A DNA stretch of 11,538 bases, from assembly GCA_003599475.1 (NCBI GenBank), contig QZKK01000003.1:1-11538 (forward strand), written 5' to 3'. Below are positions 5,392-11,493 of the stretch, one piece after another; position 1 is the first letter of the stretch, and the number at the start of each line of letters is the position of its first letter. The DNA comes from Desulfobacteraceae bacterium (GTDB lineage Bacteria; Desulfobacterota; Desulfobacteria; Desulfobacterales; SURF-15). The position numbers were made by a program, and so were the translations under genes. Under the pieces are notes generated by a model. It saw nothing but the letters and a program-made list of their open reading frames with translations. It was not told the DNA's origin and did not search any database.

Positions 5392-5622
5392 CTTTTCGGA
5401 GAAGATCTCGGGAACCGGTTCGGTCTCCATTTTCTTGCAGAGCTCGATGGTTTTTTTCAATGTGCCGAGGCATACCTGACAGGCGATGCAGTCTTGCGCG
5501 TGGCGTTCGATATCCCTGCAGGTCAGCGCATCCAGCTCGTTGTCGATATATTCGGAAAGCTTCTCGAACATAAAGCGGCACTTTTCCGGATCATGGCGGT
5601 GCGGGGTCTCTGTTTTGGTCAT
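5341..5622 (-). CDS. ZAS-type zinc-finger anti-sigma factor (soluble)
   Basis: This 93-residue protein has the anti-sigma zinc-finger signature: C35, H41, C45 and C48, in CRDIERHAQDCIAC, giving the H-x3-C-x2-C core. ZAS proteins bind and silence ECF sigma factors; many release them when the zinc thiols are oxidised or another signal is sensed. There is no membrane segment, so it should act in the cytoplasm. Further cysteines (C15, C51, C62) could matter for redox sensing. The start at 5622 lies inside the end of the ECF sigma gene (32-base overlap), so the two are translated together in a fixed ratio. The N-terminus (HDPEKCRFMFEKLSEYIDNEL) matches that of putative anti-sigma proteins I associate with deltaproteobacteria. 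The C-terminal 17 codons overlap the converging hydrolase remnant. Confidence 0.82.
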   Translation of the reverse strand: MTKTETPHRHDPEKCRFMFEKLSEYIDNELDALTCRDIERHAQDCIACQVCLGTLKKTIELCKKMETEPVPEIFSEKLREFIREHFKQDGLKP

Positions 5623-6238
5623 AGTATTCCTTCAGTTTCTCCCTCAGGAACAACCGCGCCCGATGAAGTCTCACCTTGACGTTCGACGGGGTTACGTTCA
5701 GGATCTGGGCGGTCTCCTCCGTGCTGAACTCTTCGAAATCTCTGAGCATGATGACGACCCTGTACGTTTCAGGAAGCGACAGCACCGCTTTTTTCAAGGT
5801 TTCCGAAAGCTCGTCGTTCAGAAGCTTTTCAAGCGGCGCGTTCGCCCATTCCGGCAGTTCTGTAGGAGGCTCAGCCCCCTCGGAAGGGAGGAAATCGTCC
5901 AGGGACAGTTCGCGCTCCGGTGCAAATTTTGATTTTCTTCTCTTTTTGATGCAGATGTTGCTTGCGATTCGATAGAGCCAGTTCTTGAATTTGGTCTCGT
6001 ACCGAAAGCTACCCAGATATTTGAAAACGTTCAGGAACGTTTCCTGGACCAGATCTTCGGCATCGCGAACGTCTCCACAGATCTTGAAACCGAAATTGTA
6101 GAGGCGCCTTTCGTATCTCTTGACGAGGTCGTAAAAAAGCTGCTGCTGGCCCGACTGTCCCGACCGTCCCGAATTGATCGCTTCGATCAATCGGGTGTCC
6201 TCATCCCTCTTTTTCGTTCGATTCGATTCTTCCGGCAT
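5591..6238 (-). CDS. ECF-family RNA polymerase sigma factor (RpoE-like)
   Basis: The 215 residues contain region 2 (about 33-102), with DAEDLVQETFLNVFKYLGSF for core binding and -10 recognition and KFKNWLYRIASNICIKKRR, and region 4 (about 145-200), with LSLPETYRVVIMLRDFEEFS and the helix-turn-helix TAQILNVTPSNVKVRLHRAR. A long acidic, proline-rich linker (about 112-130) joins them. There is no sigma region 3, as expected for the ECF class. It directs RNA polymerase to a small regulon and is presumably held by the overlapping ZAS protein. The start codon at 6238 has an AAGGA only two bases away, a short spacing, and a 7-bp stem-loop 11 bases upstream, so translation may be restrained. It follows the Fe-S, cytochrome b and 29-residue genes in the same direction, suggesting that this redox set is part of its regulon or its sensory input. 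Confidence 0.9.
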   Translation of the reverse strand: MPEESNRTKKRDEDTRLIEAINSGRSGQSGQQQLFYDLVKRYERRLYNFGFKICGDVRDAEDLVQETFLNVFKYLGSFRYETKFKNWLYRIASNICIKKRRKSKFAPERELSLDDFLPSEGAEPPTELPEWANAPLEKLLNDELSETLKKAVLSLPETYRVVIMLRDFEEFSTEETAQILNVTPSNVKVRLHRARLFLREKLKEYYDQNRDPAPP

Positions 6239-6248
6239 CGTCCTTCTT

Positions 6249-6266
6249 GCCTGCCCCCCGGCAGGC
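6249..6266 (-). promoter_or_regulatory. Stem-loop in the leader of the ECF sigma gene
   Basis: GCCTGCC (6249-6255) and GGCAGGC (6260-6266) pair perfectly over 7 bp around a 4-base loop. It sits in the 37-base gap between the 29-residue peptide gene and the sigma factor, just before the sigma ribosome-binding site. No T-run follows on either strand, so control of translation or mRNA processing is likelier than termination. Confidence 0.45.
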
Positions 6267-6275
6267 CGGTCTCAC

Positions 6276-6365
6276 TCATGTCGAAACCCCCATTTTGGGG
6301 AGAATATAAGCCTGTAGAAGATACCAGATTGCAGCAATAATAAGAAGAATAATTCCTTCACTCAT
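6276..6365 (-). CDS. 29-residue single-helix membrane peptide, candidate small subunit of the redox complex
   Basis: Minus-strand ATG at 6365-6363, stop TGA at 6278-6276. The peptide begins MSEGIILLIIAAIWYLLQAY and ends ILPKMGVST. AAGGAG stands six bases before the ATG, as good as for any gene here, and only nine bases separate it from the cytochrome b stop codon. One helix (about residues 4-22) spans the membrane, followed by a short positively charged tail. It has no His, Cys or other cofactor ligand. Tiny single-helix proteins encoded beside cytochrome subunits are known as structural subunits (for example CydX beside cytochrome bd), and I infer a similar role, possibly steadying the cytochrome b-like protein. 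I do not know a named family. Against it: short ORFs arise by chance; for it: the ribosome-binding site, position, and clean hydrophobic design. Confidence 0.62.
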   Translation of the reverse strand: MSEGIILLIIAAIWYLLQAYILPKMGVST

Positions 6366-6374
6366 GGAGGCTCC

Positions 6375-6887
6375 TTAAGGGATCGATCGTAGCTCGACCG
6401 GTATGCCGCGCGTCCACGGCTGTTTGAAGATCCGGCAGCAAAGGGCTGCCGTCAGGAAAACCATCACCAGGCCCAAATGCGTCAGATCCATGAAAATGAT
6501 CAGCCCCGATGGCAGCCATGCGCCGCTTAGATTACGAATCCCCAACAGGGCGCCGGAAGCGATGATGCCGAAGAGGAGTGCTGAGCGCAAAAACCCCGCG
6601 GCCGTGAGAGCCCTCTCGTATCGACCCTCCAGCGCATGCAGAGCCGTTCTGTACGAGATCATGAAAAGAAGCAGAACGGCGGCCAGATAATGGATATAGT
6701 GGGTAACGAGATATCGATCCAGCCAGCCCAGGCCGGGAATATCGGCAATGTAATACCGCTTGAAAATGGGCATTTGCGCAAATCCGGTCAATGCGAGAAA
6801 AAACATGACGACGAGATACCCTGCGGCCCTTCCCTCGATGAAGCCTCGAATCCGACTCCGGATTGTATGCGCCGGTTCACGATGCAT
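6375..6887 (-). CDS. Four-helix cytochrome b-like membrane subunit
   Basis: The 170 residues contain four membrane helices at about 22-40, 62-82, 92-112 and 127-150. Possible heme ligands are H63 and H66 (THYIHY, start of helix 2), H84 (ALHALEG) and H137 (MDLTHLGL, helix 4). This recalls the four-helix cytochrome b subunits of formate dehydrogenase, hydrogenase and thiosulfate reductase, which pass electrons between a periplasmic Fe-S protein and quinone. No His is seen within helix 1, so one heme rather than two is possible. I cannot name a specific family. The ATG at 6887 overlaps the end of the Fe-S gene by 11 bases, with AAGGAGG at 6897-6903 inside that gene, so the two are translationally coupled and almost certainly form one complex. 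The 29-residue peptide gene follows at nine bases. No quinone site can be identified by eye. Confidence 0.72.
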   Translation of the reverse strand: MHREPAHTIRSRIRGFIEGRAAGYLVVMFFLALTGFAQMPIFKRYYIADIPGLGWLDRYLVTHYIHYLAAVLLLFMISYRTALHALEGRYERALTAAGFLRSALLFGIIASGALLGIRNLSGAWLPSGLIIFMDLTHLGLVMVFLTAALCCRIFKQPWTRGIPVELRSIP

Positions 6888-7848
6888 TTCGATTCCCCTC
6901 CTTCCTGATCGTCTTGTAATATCTGCCTACGGCTGCGGCAATGCCTGCCACAGGAGCCAGGAACAGGGCGGCGGTAAGGTTGTTTGCCTGCCCCATGCTG
7001 TCTTCCGCCGCTCTCAGATGCGGTTTCCCGCTCCCCTTCTCGATGGCTGCGTCGAGCCTGTCAAACGGCACGGAAGAGACATAGAGAGTGTTTGTCCCGC
7101 CGTTTTCCTTTTCTCCGTAAATGAAGCCGCCGATCTCTTTTGCACGCTCGTTGGCTTTTTCAACGATCTCTTCCCGAGGGCCGATGCTTTGAACGCCTTC
7201 GGGGCAGGCTTCGATGCATGCCGGAAGCTTTCCTTCGGAGAGCCGGTCGTAGCAGCGGTCGCACTTGTACATGACTCCATTTCCTGCAAAAGCAGGCAGG
7301 ATATCCAGGTATAAACCGACTCCGGTCTGGCGCTGGGGAATATTCCAGGGGCAGACGCTGCTGCATTTCGCTCCGCCCAGACAGAGCTCGGAATCGATCC
7401 GTGAGACGCCGTTTTTCTCCTGCCTTGCCGCCCCCCAGGGGCAGAGCTTCACGCAGGGGGGATTGCTGCAGTGCATACAGCGCCTCGGCATGCTGATCTC
7501 CTTTTTTTCCCCGTTGACGTCTACGACGGCCCTCTGGATGTAGAGCCAGTTGTAGGGGGTGAGCCGGTCCCGAACGCCTTTTTTTCCGGACCAGTCCGAT
7601 GCCTTGACGCGGTTCGGATACATCCGGGGGAAAGGTTTTACGGGAACAGGGTATTTTGCCGCATTTGCTTCCCGGCAGGCATCGACGCACGATTCGCATC
7701 CCACACACTTGTCGATTTCGATCAAAGTGGCCAGATGCGGCGCGGTGTCCGCAGCGGCAATCGATGCCGGAAGACCTGCAGCCGCCAACGTGCACGCGGC
7801 TGCGGCGCCTCCCTTGAGAAACGTTCGTCTCGAAATAGTTGCTTCCAT
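6877..7848 (-). CDS. Tat-exported, membrane-anchored four-cluster iron-sulfur protein (HybA/DmsB-like)
   Basis: The 323-residue protein starts with a twin-arginine signal (SRRTFLK, R7-R8) and a hydrophobic stretch ending near ASIAAADT, so it is folded with its clusters before export. Four cysteine groups follow: C48-C51-C54-C58; C124-C127-C132-C136; C156-x5-C162-C166; and C186-C189-C201-C205. In the third group, the second Cys is replaced by Gly (G159 in CLGGAKC), leaving 15 of 16 ligands. NarH and some relatives lack the equivalent Cys and carry a [3Fe-4S] cluster there, so a similar cluster is inferred. A C-terminal helix (about 291-309) would anchor it, as in HybA. It should relay electrons between a partner enzyme and the cytochrome b subunit; no catalytic subunit is encoded nearby. 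The start at 7848 is fixed by AGAGGAG upstream and the signal peptide; the longer open frame to 7959 has neither. Confidence 0.87.
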   Translation of the reverse strand: MEATISRRTFLKGGAAAACTLAAAGLPASIAAADTAPHLATLIEIDKCVGCESCVDACREANAAKYPVPVKPFPRMYPNRVKASDWSGKKGVRDRLTPYNWLYIQRAVVDVNGEKKEISMPRRCMHCSNPPCVKLCPWGAARQEKNGVSRIDSELCLGGAKCSSVCPWNIPQRQTGVGLYLDILPAFAGNGVMYKCDRCYDRLSEGKLPACIEACPEGVQSIGPREEIVEKANERAKEIGGFIYGEKENGGTNTLYVSSVPFDRLDAAIEKGSGKPHLRAAEDSMGQANNLTAALFLAPVAGIAAAVGRYYKTIRKEGNRNAS

Positions 7849-7875
7849 CGGCACTCCTCTTTGCGGGCGGATTCG

Positions 7876-7903
7876 ATTGTCCGAAATGGACAACGTGTGT
7901 AAA
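7876..7903 (-). promoter_or_regulatory. Candidate promoter of the Fe-S / cytochrome b / ECF unit
   Basis: Minus strand: TTTACA (7903-7898; five of six to TTGACA), a 16-base spacer and GACAAT (7881-7876; four of six). It would give a leader of about 20 bases ending in the Fe-S gene's AGAGGAG. An alternative ECF-style promoter, TGTAAC at 7929-7924 with GTC at 7906-7904 seventeen bases on, lies just upstream and would suit autoregulation by the encoded sigma factor. Confidence 0.35.
7877..7893. promoter_or_regulatory. Inverted repeat TTGTCC-N5-GGACAA overlapping the promoter
   Basis: Perfect 6-base arms at 7877-7882 and 7888-7893 around GAAAT. It covers most of the proposed -10 box and part of the spacer, a standard place for a repressor. 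The outer TTG/CAA half-sites resemble those of CRP/FNR-family operators (for example TTGAT-N4-ATCAA), but the inner bases and spacing differ. No regulator is encoded next to it apart from the ECF/ZAS pair. Confidence 0.4.
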
Positions 7904-7936
7904 GACCCCCGGCGTGGAAATAGGTTACAAGAAAAG

Positions 7937-7974
7937 TTCAGAAAGCTGAAAGCGGCCACCCGGGTTCCGGCCGC
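7937..7974 (-). terminator. Tandem stem-loops, probable terminator of the aroF-aroB-mobB-HD operon
   Basis: Read on the minus strand after the HD-gene stop: GCGGCC (7974-7969) pairs with GGCCGC (7957-7952) around an 11-base loop. Almost directly after comes TTCAG (7950-7946), loop CTTT, CTGAA (7941-7937), then CTTTTCTTG. A GC stem followed by a T-rich stretch, placed between two same-strand operons, fits a Rho-independent or hybrid terminator. The T-run is interrupted, so efficiency may be partial. Confidence 0.5.
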
Positions 7975-8001
7975 AATGGCATTCCGCGGCTTCTTACGAG
8001 A

Positions 8002-8862
8002 TCATCGCGGATGCGCGGCTGGGAATTGGTTTTTTTTGAGTTTTCCGCTTTGAGATTTGGGCTTTGAGCGATCAAAGGCAGGTTGGTTTCTCATTCGGGC
8101 CGCATAATTCCTGGCGCAGGCGACCGCAGATCGCACGGCTTCATCATCCGGGAGACTTTCTTCGATCCTTTCGATATATCCGCCTTCCTTGAGCCGTTGA
8201 AATGCCGGGGCGAAATTCAGGTCGTAGACCCATCCGATTGCAAGCAGTTTATAGTCGTCGAACGTTTTCACTTTGCTGAAATCGACAAGTTCTCCGCACC
8301 TGAGGTCGGAGATTACAGCCGGCGAACAACCCGGGGCGGCAGGAATATGAACGGTAATTTCATCCCTCATTTTTTCTCCCCGGGGTCCGAGGTTTTCTGT
8401 AATCAGACGCCAGATGTCCAGCTTGTCGGCGTCGCGGAGAAGGAGCAGATGAAACAGCCGGTCCGAGTCGAGTCCCTGCGGGATATGAAGCGCATTGTGA
8501 TAGGCCACCGCCGTTGAGACGATCCGCTTCTCGCGTGCCGTAAGATGAAATAGGACTTTGTGCCTTCCCAGTTCTCGAACCGAAATCATCCCATGATTTT
8601 CAGAGGCGCTGTCTTTAAAAGTCCTGTATTTCAAAAACTGCTTGAATCTTCCCAGGTCATGGAAAAGGGCTGCGGTTTGCGCGATTTTCAAGGAATCCGA
8701 AGAGAGGTTCAGATTCCTGGCGAGATAGTCGGTTTCTTCACATACCCTGTAGGTATGCTCCTCTTTGACGCGGATGACCGAATTGAAATCCGGATCATCG
8801 GTGTAGAAGCGGGAGACATATTCGGAAAACCATCTTCTGAGGCGGAGATCGTCTCTGGTCAT
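8002..8862 (-). CDS. HD-domain metal-dependent phosphohydrolase
   Basis: The 286 residues carry an HD domain: H36, then H68-D69 in ALFHDLGRF, H90, H122 in AYHNALH, and the distal acid in RDADKLD (D144/D146). HD proteins hydrolyse phosphate esters of nucleotides or other small molecules with bound metals; no specific substrate can be read here. There is no GYP signature of c-di-GMP phosphodiesterases and no synthetase domain as in RelA/SpoT. The tail (about 265-286) is basic and disordered-looking. The ATG overlaps the mobB stop codon as ATGA (8859-8862), so the gene is translationally coupled to mobB. It ends the shikimate/mobB operon. Whether it acts on a molybdopterin-related nucleotide is speculation from context only. 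Confidence 0.82.
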   Translation of the reverse strand: MTRDDLRLRRWFSEYVSRFYTDDPDFNSVIRVKEEHTYRVCEETDYLARNLNLSSDSLKIAQTAALFHDLGRFKQFLKYRTFKDSASENHGMISVRELGRHKVLFHLTAREKRIVSTAVAYHNALHIPQGLDSDRLFHLLLLRDADKLDIWRLITENLGPRGEKMRDEITVHIPAAPGCSPAVISDLRCGELVDFSKVKTFDDYKLLAIGWVYDLNFAPAFQRLKEGGYIERIEESLPDDEAVRSAVACARNYAARMRNQPAFDRSKPKSQSGKLKKNQFPAAHPR

Positions 8863-9347
8863 GATCCTAAGAACTTTTTTTCGATAAAATCCACGATCTT
8901 TTCCACTTCAGAGAATCCGAATTGCGGAACGCCGATATCGATTTCGACATCGGAGACGACCGCATACAGGAGATCGTCCTCCCGGCAGACGGGCCGGATG
9001 TTGACTCCCTGGCGCAGCACTTCTATTTTCGGCTTGTCCGCTTTCTTATACCCTTCGGTGATGACAAGGTTCATATCCTGGAAGAACTGCTCCAATCCTT
9101 CCAACCCTTCAGAGGATACGTCCTTGATCATGGCGATTTTCCCAGGGGAGGCCACGAGAACCGTATCCGCACCGGCGGCTTTGTGTCTCCAGCTGTCTTT
9201 CCCCTGCCGATCGACATGGAAGCCGTGATGCGCATGTTTCACGACACCGATCCGGTATCCCCGCCGCTTCAGTTCGGGGATCAATTTTTCGATCAGAGTG
9301 GTTTTACCAACCTCGGATGCGCCGACGATGGATATGACCGGGGGCAT
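8859..9347 (-). CDS. mobB: MobB, molybdopterin-guanine dinucleotide biosynthesis adaptor GTPase
   Basis: The 162 residues begin with ISIVGASEVGKTTLIEKL, a Walker A loop (G9-x4-GKT, K15), followed by the MobB-typical IGVVKHAHHGFHVDRQGKDSWRHKAAGADTVLVASPGKIAMI. That run of His, D-x-x-GKDSWR and AGA is close to diagnostic. A later strand LVITEGYKKADKPKIEVLR is the usual MobB 'EG.K....pKIEv.R' segment. MobB binds GTP and assists MobA in attaching GMP to molybdopterin to make the bis-MGD cofactor. Length is normal. AGGAG lies six bases before the ATG. It follows aroB after 90 bases, where a 5-bp CCGGC/GCCGG stem-loop (9372-9385) is found, and overlaps the HD gene. mobA and other moa/moe genes are not in the window. 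Confidence 0.9.
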   Translation of the reverse strand: MPPVISIVGASEVGKTTLIEKLIPELKRRGYRIGVVKHAHHGFHVDRQGKDSWRHKAAGADTVLVASPGKIAMIKDVSSEGLEGLEQFFQDMNLVITEGYKKADKPKIEVLRQGVNIRPVCREDDLLYAVVSDVEIDIGVPQFGFSEVEKIVDFIEKKFLGS

Positions 9348-9437
9348 CGTTTTCTCCTAAGGCTTGTCCCTCCGGCGGATGCCGGGGCACGGAAGCCCGC
9401 AATTCGATCGTCTTGGCAAACTAATTCGCAAGGGCCG

Positions 9438-10463
9438 CTATGTCAAGATGTAGGCCTTTTCCAAATCATCGAAGGAGATGGATTCGACAACGGCACGGCC
9501 GAGGCCGTTCAACAGCACGAAATGGACGTTCTCTTTCTCTCTTTTTTTGTCCCTTTTCACTGCATCCAGCACCAGCCTGCGGTCGACGGGAAATGCCGCG
9601 GGCAGATGGAGCCGATGAAGGAGCGTTTCGATTCGTTTCAGCTCCGCACCCGAAAGCAAGCCCCTCTGAACCGATATCGCAGCCGCCGCCATCATCCCCC
9701 CGCTGACTGCTTCTCCATGGCTTTTACCGGTGATTTTTTCAAAGGCATGGCCGAAGGTATGCCCGAAGTTGAGTTTGCGCCTGGCCCCGGATTCCCTTTC
9801 GTCCTGGTTGACGATGCTCGATTTGATCGTAATCGAGTCATGTACAAGCCTTTCGATTGCTCCTGGATCGAGGTCCAGGATGTTTTCGGTATTTGCCTCC
9901 ATGAACCTGAAAAGATCGATGTCCGCGATCGCCGCATGCTTGACGATTTCGCCCAGCCCGCTCAGGATTTCTTTCTCGGGAAGCGTGGAAAGAAGAGAGA
10001 TGTCGCAGACGACGAAAGCAGGCTGATTGAACACCCCGACGATATTTTTGTACCCTTCGAAATTGACCCCGTTTTTCCCGCCGACGCTGGCATCCACCTG
10101 GGCAAGCAAGGTCGTGGACACAAAGCCGAACCGCAGGCCCCGCATATAGGTGGATGCTGCAAATCCCGCGACATCGCACACCAGACCGCCTCCGATTCCG
10201 ACAATAAAGGAGGATCGGTCCGCCTCCAGGTCGAGCAGCGCTCCATAAATCGCCTTTACGGCATCCAGCGTCTTTGCGGACTCCCCCGTACCGATCCGGA
10301 TCACGGGCCAGGGTGGAAATTTTTTACGGTAGAGCTCTTCCACGTGCGCGTCGGTGATGATGATCGCCCGATCGGCAGGAACATATTTTGCGAGGCTGCC
10401 GATTTTTTCACCGATGAGCAGAAGAGACTCCCCGGTACTGCCTTTGATTTGAAACGTTTTCAT
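9438..10463 (-). CDS. aroB: 3-Dehydroquinate synthase
   Basis: AroB turns DAHP into 3-dehydroquinate using NAD and a divalent metal, the second shikimate step. The 341-residue protein shows the NAD loop GGGLVCDVAGF (91-101), TYMRG, TTLLAQVDASVGGKNGVN (117-134) and KNIVGVFNQP, and metal-site residues E172 (GEIVKH), H235 (FGHTFGHAFE) and H249 (SHGEAV). These correspond in order to Glu194, His271 and His287 of the Aspergillus enzyme. Small departures from the most common bacterial version are Cys for Gly in GGGLVCD and Asn for Thr in GGKNG, so it belongs to a less usual branch but looks active. The start at 10463 has GGAG about five bases upstream. The gap to the aroF stop is 22 bases, so the two first shikimate enzymes are cotranscribed. 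Confidence 0.92.
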   Translation of the reverse strand: MKTFQIKGSTGESLLLIGEKIGSLAKYVPADRAIIITDAHVEELYRKKFPPWPVIRIGTGESAKTLDAVKAIYGALLDLEADRSSFIVGIGGGLVCDVAGFAASTYMRGLRFGFVSTTLLAQVDASVGGKNGVNFEGYKNIVGVFNQPAFVVCDISLLSTLPEKEILSGLGEIVKHAAIADIDLFRFMEANTENILDLDPGAIERLVHDSITIKSSIVNQDERESGARRKLNFGHTFGHAFEKITGKSHGEAVSGGMMAAAAISVQRGLLSGAELKRIETLLHRLHLPAAFPVDRRLVLDAVKRDKKREKENVHFVLLNGLGRAVVESISFDDLEKAYILT

Positions 10464-10485
10464 AATGCTCCATCGCGCAACCCGA

Positions 10486-11493
10486 TTAGTCTTTCAAAAG
10501 ATCGAAGATGGATCGGACGCTTTCGCAGAGGCGGCCGAACTGTTCCGGGTAAAGCGACTGGGCTCCGTCGCTCAAGGCTTTATCCGGCTCATGATGAACC
10601 TCGACCATGATTCCGTCTGCACCCACCCCCACTGCCGCCCGGCTCAAGGGGATGACCTGGTCCCGCCTGCCTGCGGCATGGCTGGGATCGACGATTACGG
10701 GCAGATGGCTTTCGCTGCGGACAAAAGGCACCGCGGACAGGTCCAACGTGTTTCGGCTGTGGTGGACAAAGGTGCGCACACCTCTTTCACAGAGAATGAC
10801 CCGATTGTTGCCGCCTTCGAGGATATATTCGGCCGCCATGAGCCACTCCTCGATGGTTGCGGCCATGCCCCTCTTCAAGAGGATCGGTTTTTTCGTCTTC
10901 CCGGCTCTCCGGAGCAGGCTGAAATTCTGCATGTTTCTGGCGCCGATCTGGATCAAATCCGTATAGCTTTCCACCAGCTCGAAGTTTTCGTAGTCCATCA
11001 CCTCGGTGACCACCGGCAGCCCCGTCACCTCGCGTACTTTGGACAGGATTTTCAGGCCTTCGAGGCCCAGACCCTGAAAGGAATAAGGGGAGGTTCGGGG
11101 TTTGAAGGCGCCGCCCCTGAAAATCTGAGCCCCCGCGTTCTTGACCTGCCGGGCGATGGTGATCGCCTGGGATTCGCTTTCCACCGCACAAGGGCCCGCG
11201 ATGATTGTAAAATTCCCCCTTCCGACGACCACTTCACCAATTTCGACGACGCTGTCTTCCGGTTGAAATTCGCGGCTGACCAGCTTGTAGGGCCGGGTAA
11301 CCTGAATGACCTCTTTAACACCCGGCAGGGCTGAAAACAAGGATGTATCCACGGCGCCTTTGTTGTACAAAACCCCGATGGAAACCCGATCGCCCCCCGG
11401 GATGGGGCGGGCCGTAAATCCTCGCTCTTCGATGGCCGATACGATCCTTCTGAGCTCTTCCTCGGTTGCATTCTGCTTCATGACGATCAACAT
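10486..11493 (-). CDS. aroF: 3-Deoxy-7-phosphoheptulonate (DAHP) synthase, type I-beta with N-terminal regulatory domain
   Basis: It condenses phosphoenolpyruvate and erythrose 4-phosphate, the entry step of aromatic amino acid synthesis. Residues 1-70 form the ferredoxin/ACT-like regulatory domain (MLIVMKQNATEEELRRI..., like the Thermotoga enzyme), which can mediate feedback inhibition by Tyr or Phe. The barrel follows: AGPCAVES with metal ligand C102, RGGAFKPRTSPYSFQG (126-141), GARNMQNF, LLKRG, CERG (235-238), DPSHAAGRR with H262, E288 in VEVHHEP, and D299. The four metal ligands are thus all present. At 335 residues it has the usual length. The ATG at 11493 has an AAGGAGG ribosome-binding site six bases away. 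It is first of the aroF-aroB-mobB-HD unit within the window; 11494-11538 is too short to say whether another gene precedes it, though a TAA in one upstream frame (11522-11520) would allow one. Confidence 0.95.
   Translation of the reverse strand: MLIVMKQNATEEELRRIVSAIEERGFTARPIPGGDRVSIGVLYNKGAVDTSLFSALPGVKEVIQVTRPYKLVSREFQPEDSVVEIGEVVVGRGNFTIIAGPCAVESESQAITIARQVKNAGAQIFRGGAFKPRTSPYSFQGLGLEGLKILSKVREVTGLPVVTEVMDYENFELVESYTDLIQIGARNMQNFSLLRRAGKTKKPILLKRGMAATIEEWLMAAEYILEGGNNRVILCERGVRTFVHHSRNTLDLSAVPFVRSESHLPVIVDPSHAAGRRDQVIPLSRAAVGVGADGIMVEVHHEPDKALSDGAQSLYPEQFGRLCESVRSIFDLLKD

Noticed and set aside
7849..7959. Longer start for the Fe-S protein
   Set aside because: It would bury the twin-arginine signal 37 residues inside the protein and run through the terminator and promoter region.
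8922..10610. A 562-codon open frame on the plus strand opposite mobB and aroB
   Set aside because: It is antisense to two well-supported genes, crosses their intergenic gap and shows no recognisable domain. Long antisense frames arise easily from GC-biased codon use.
10465..11334. 289-codon plus-strand frame opposite aroF
   Set aside because: Pure antisense shadow of a gene with all active-site residues in place.
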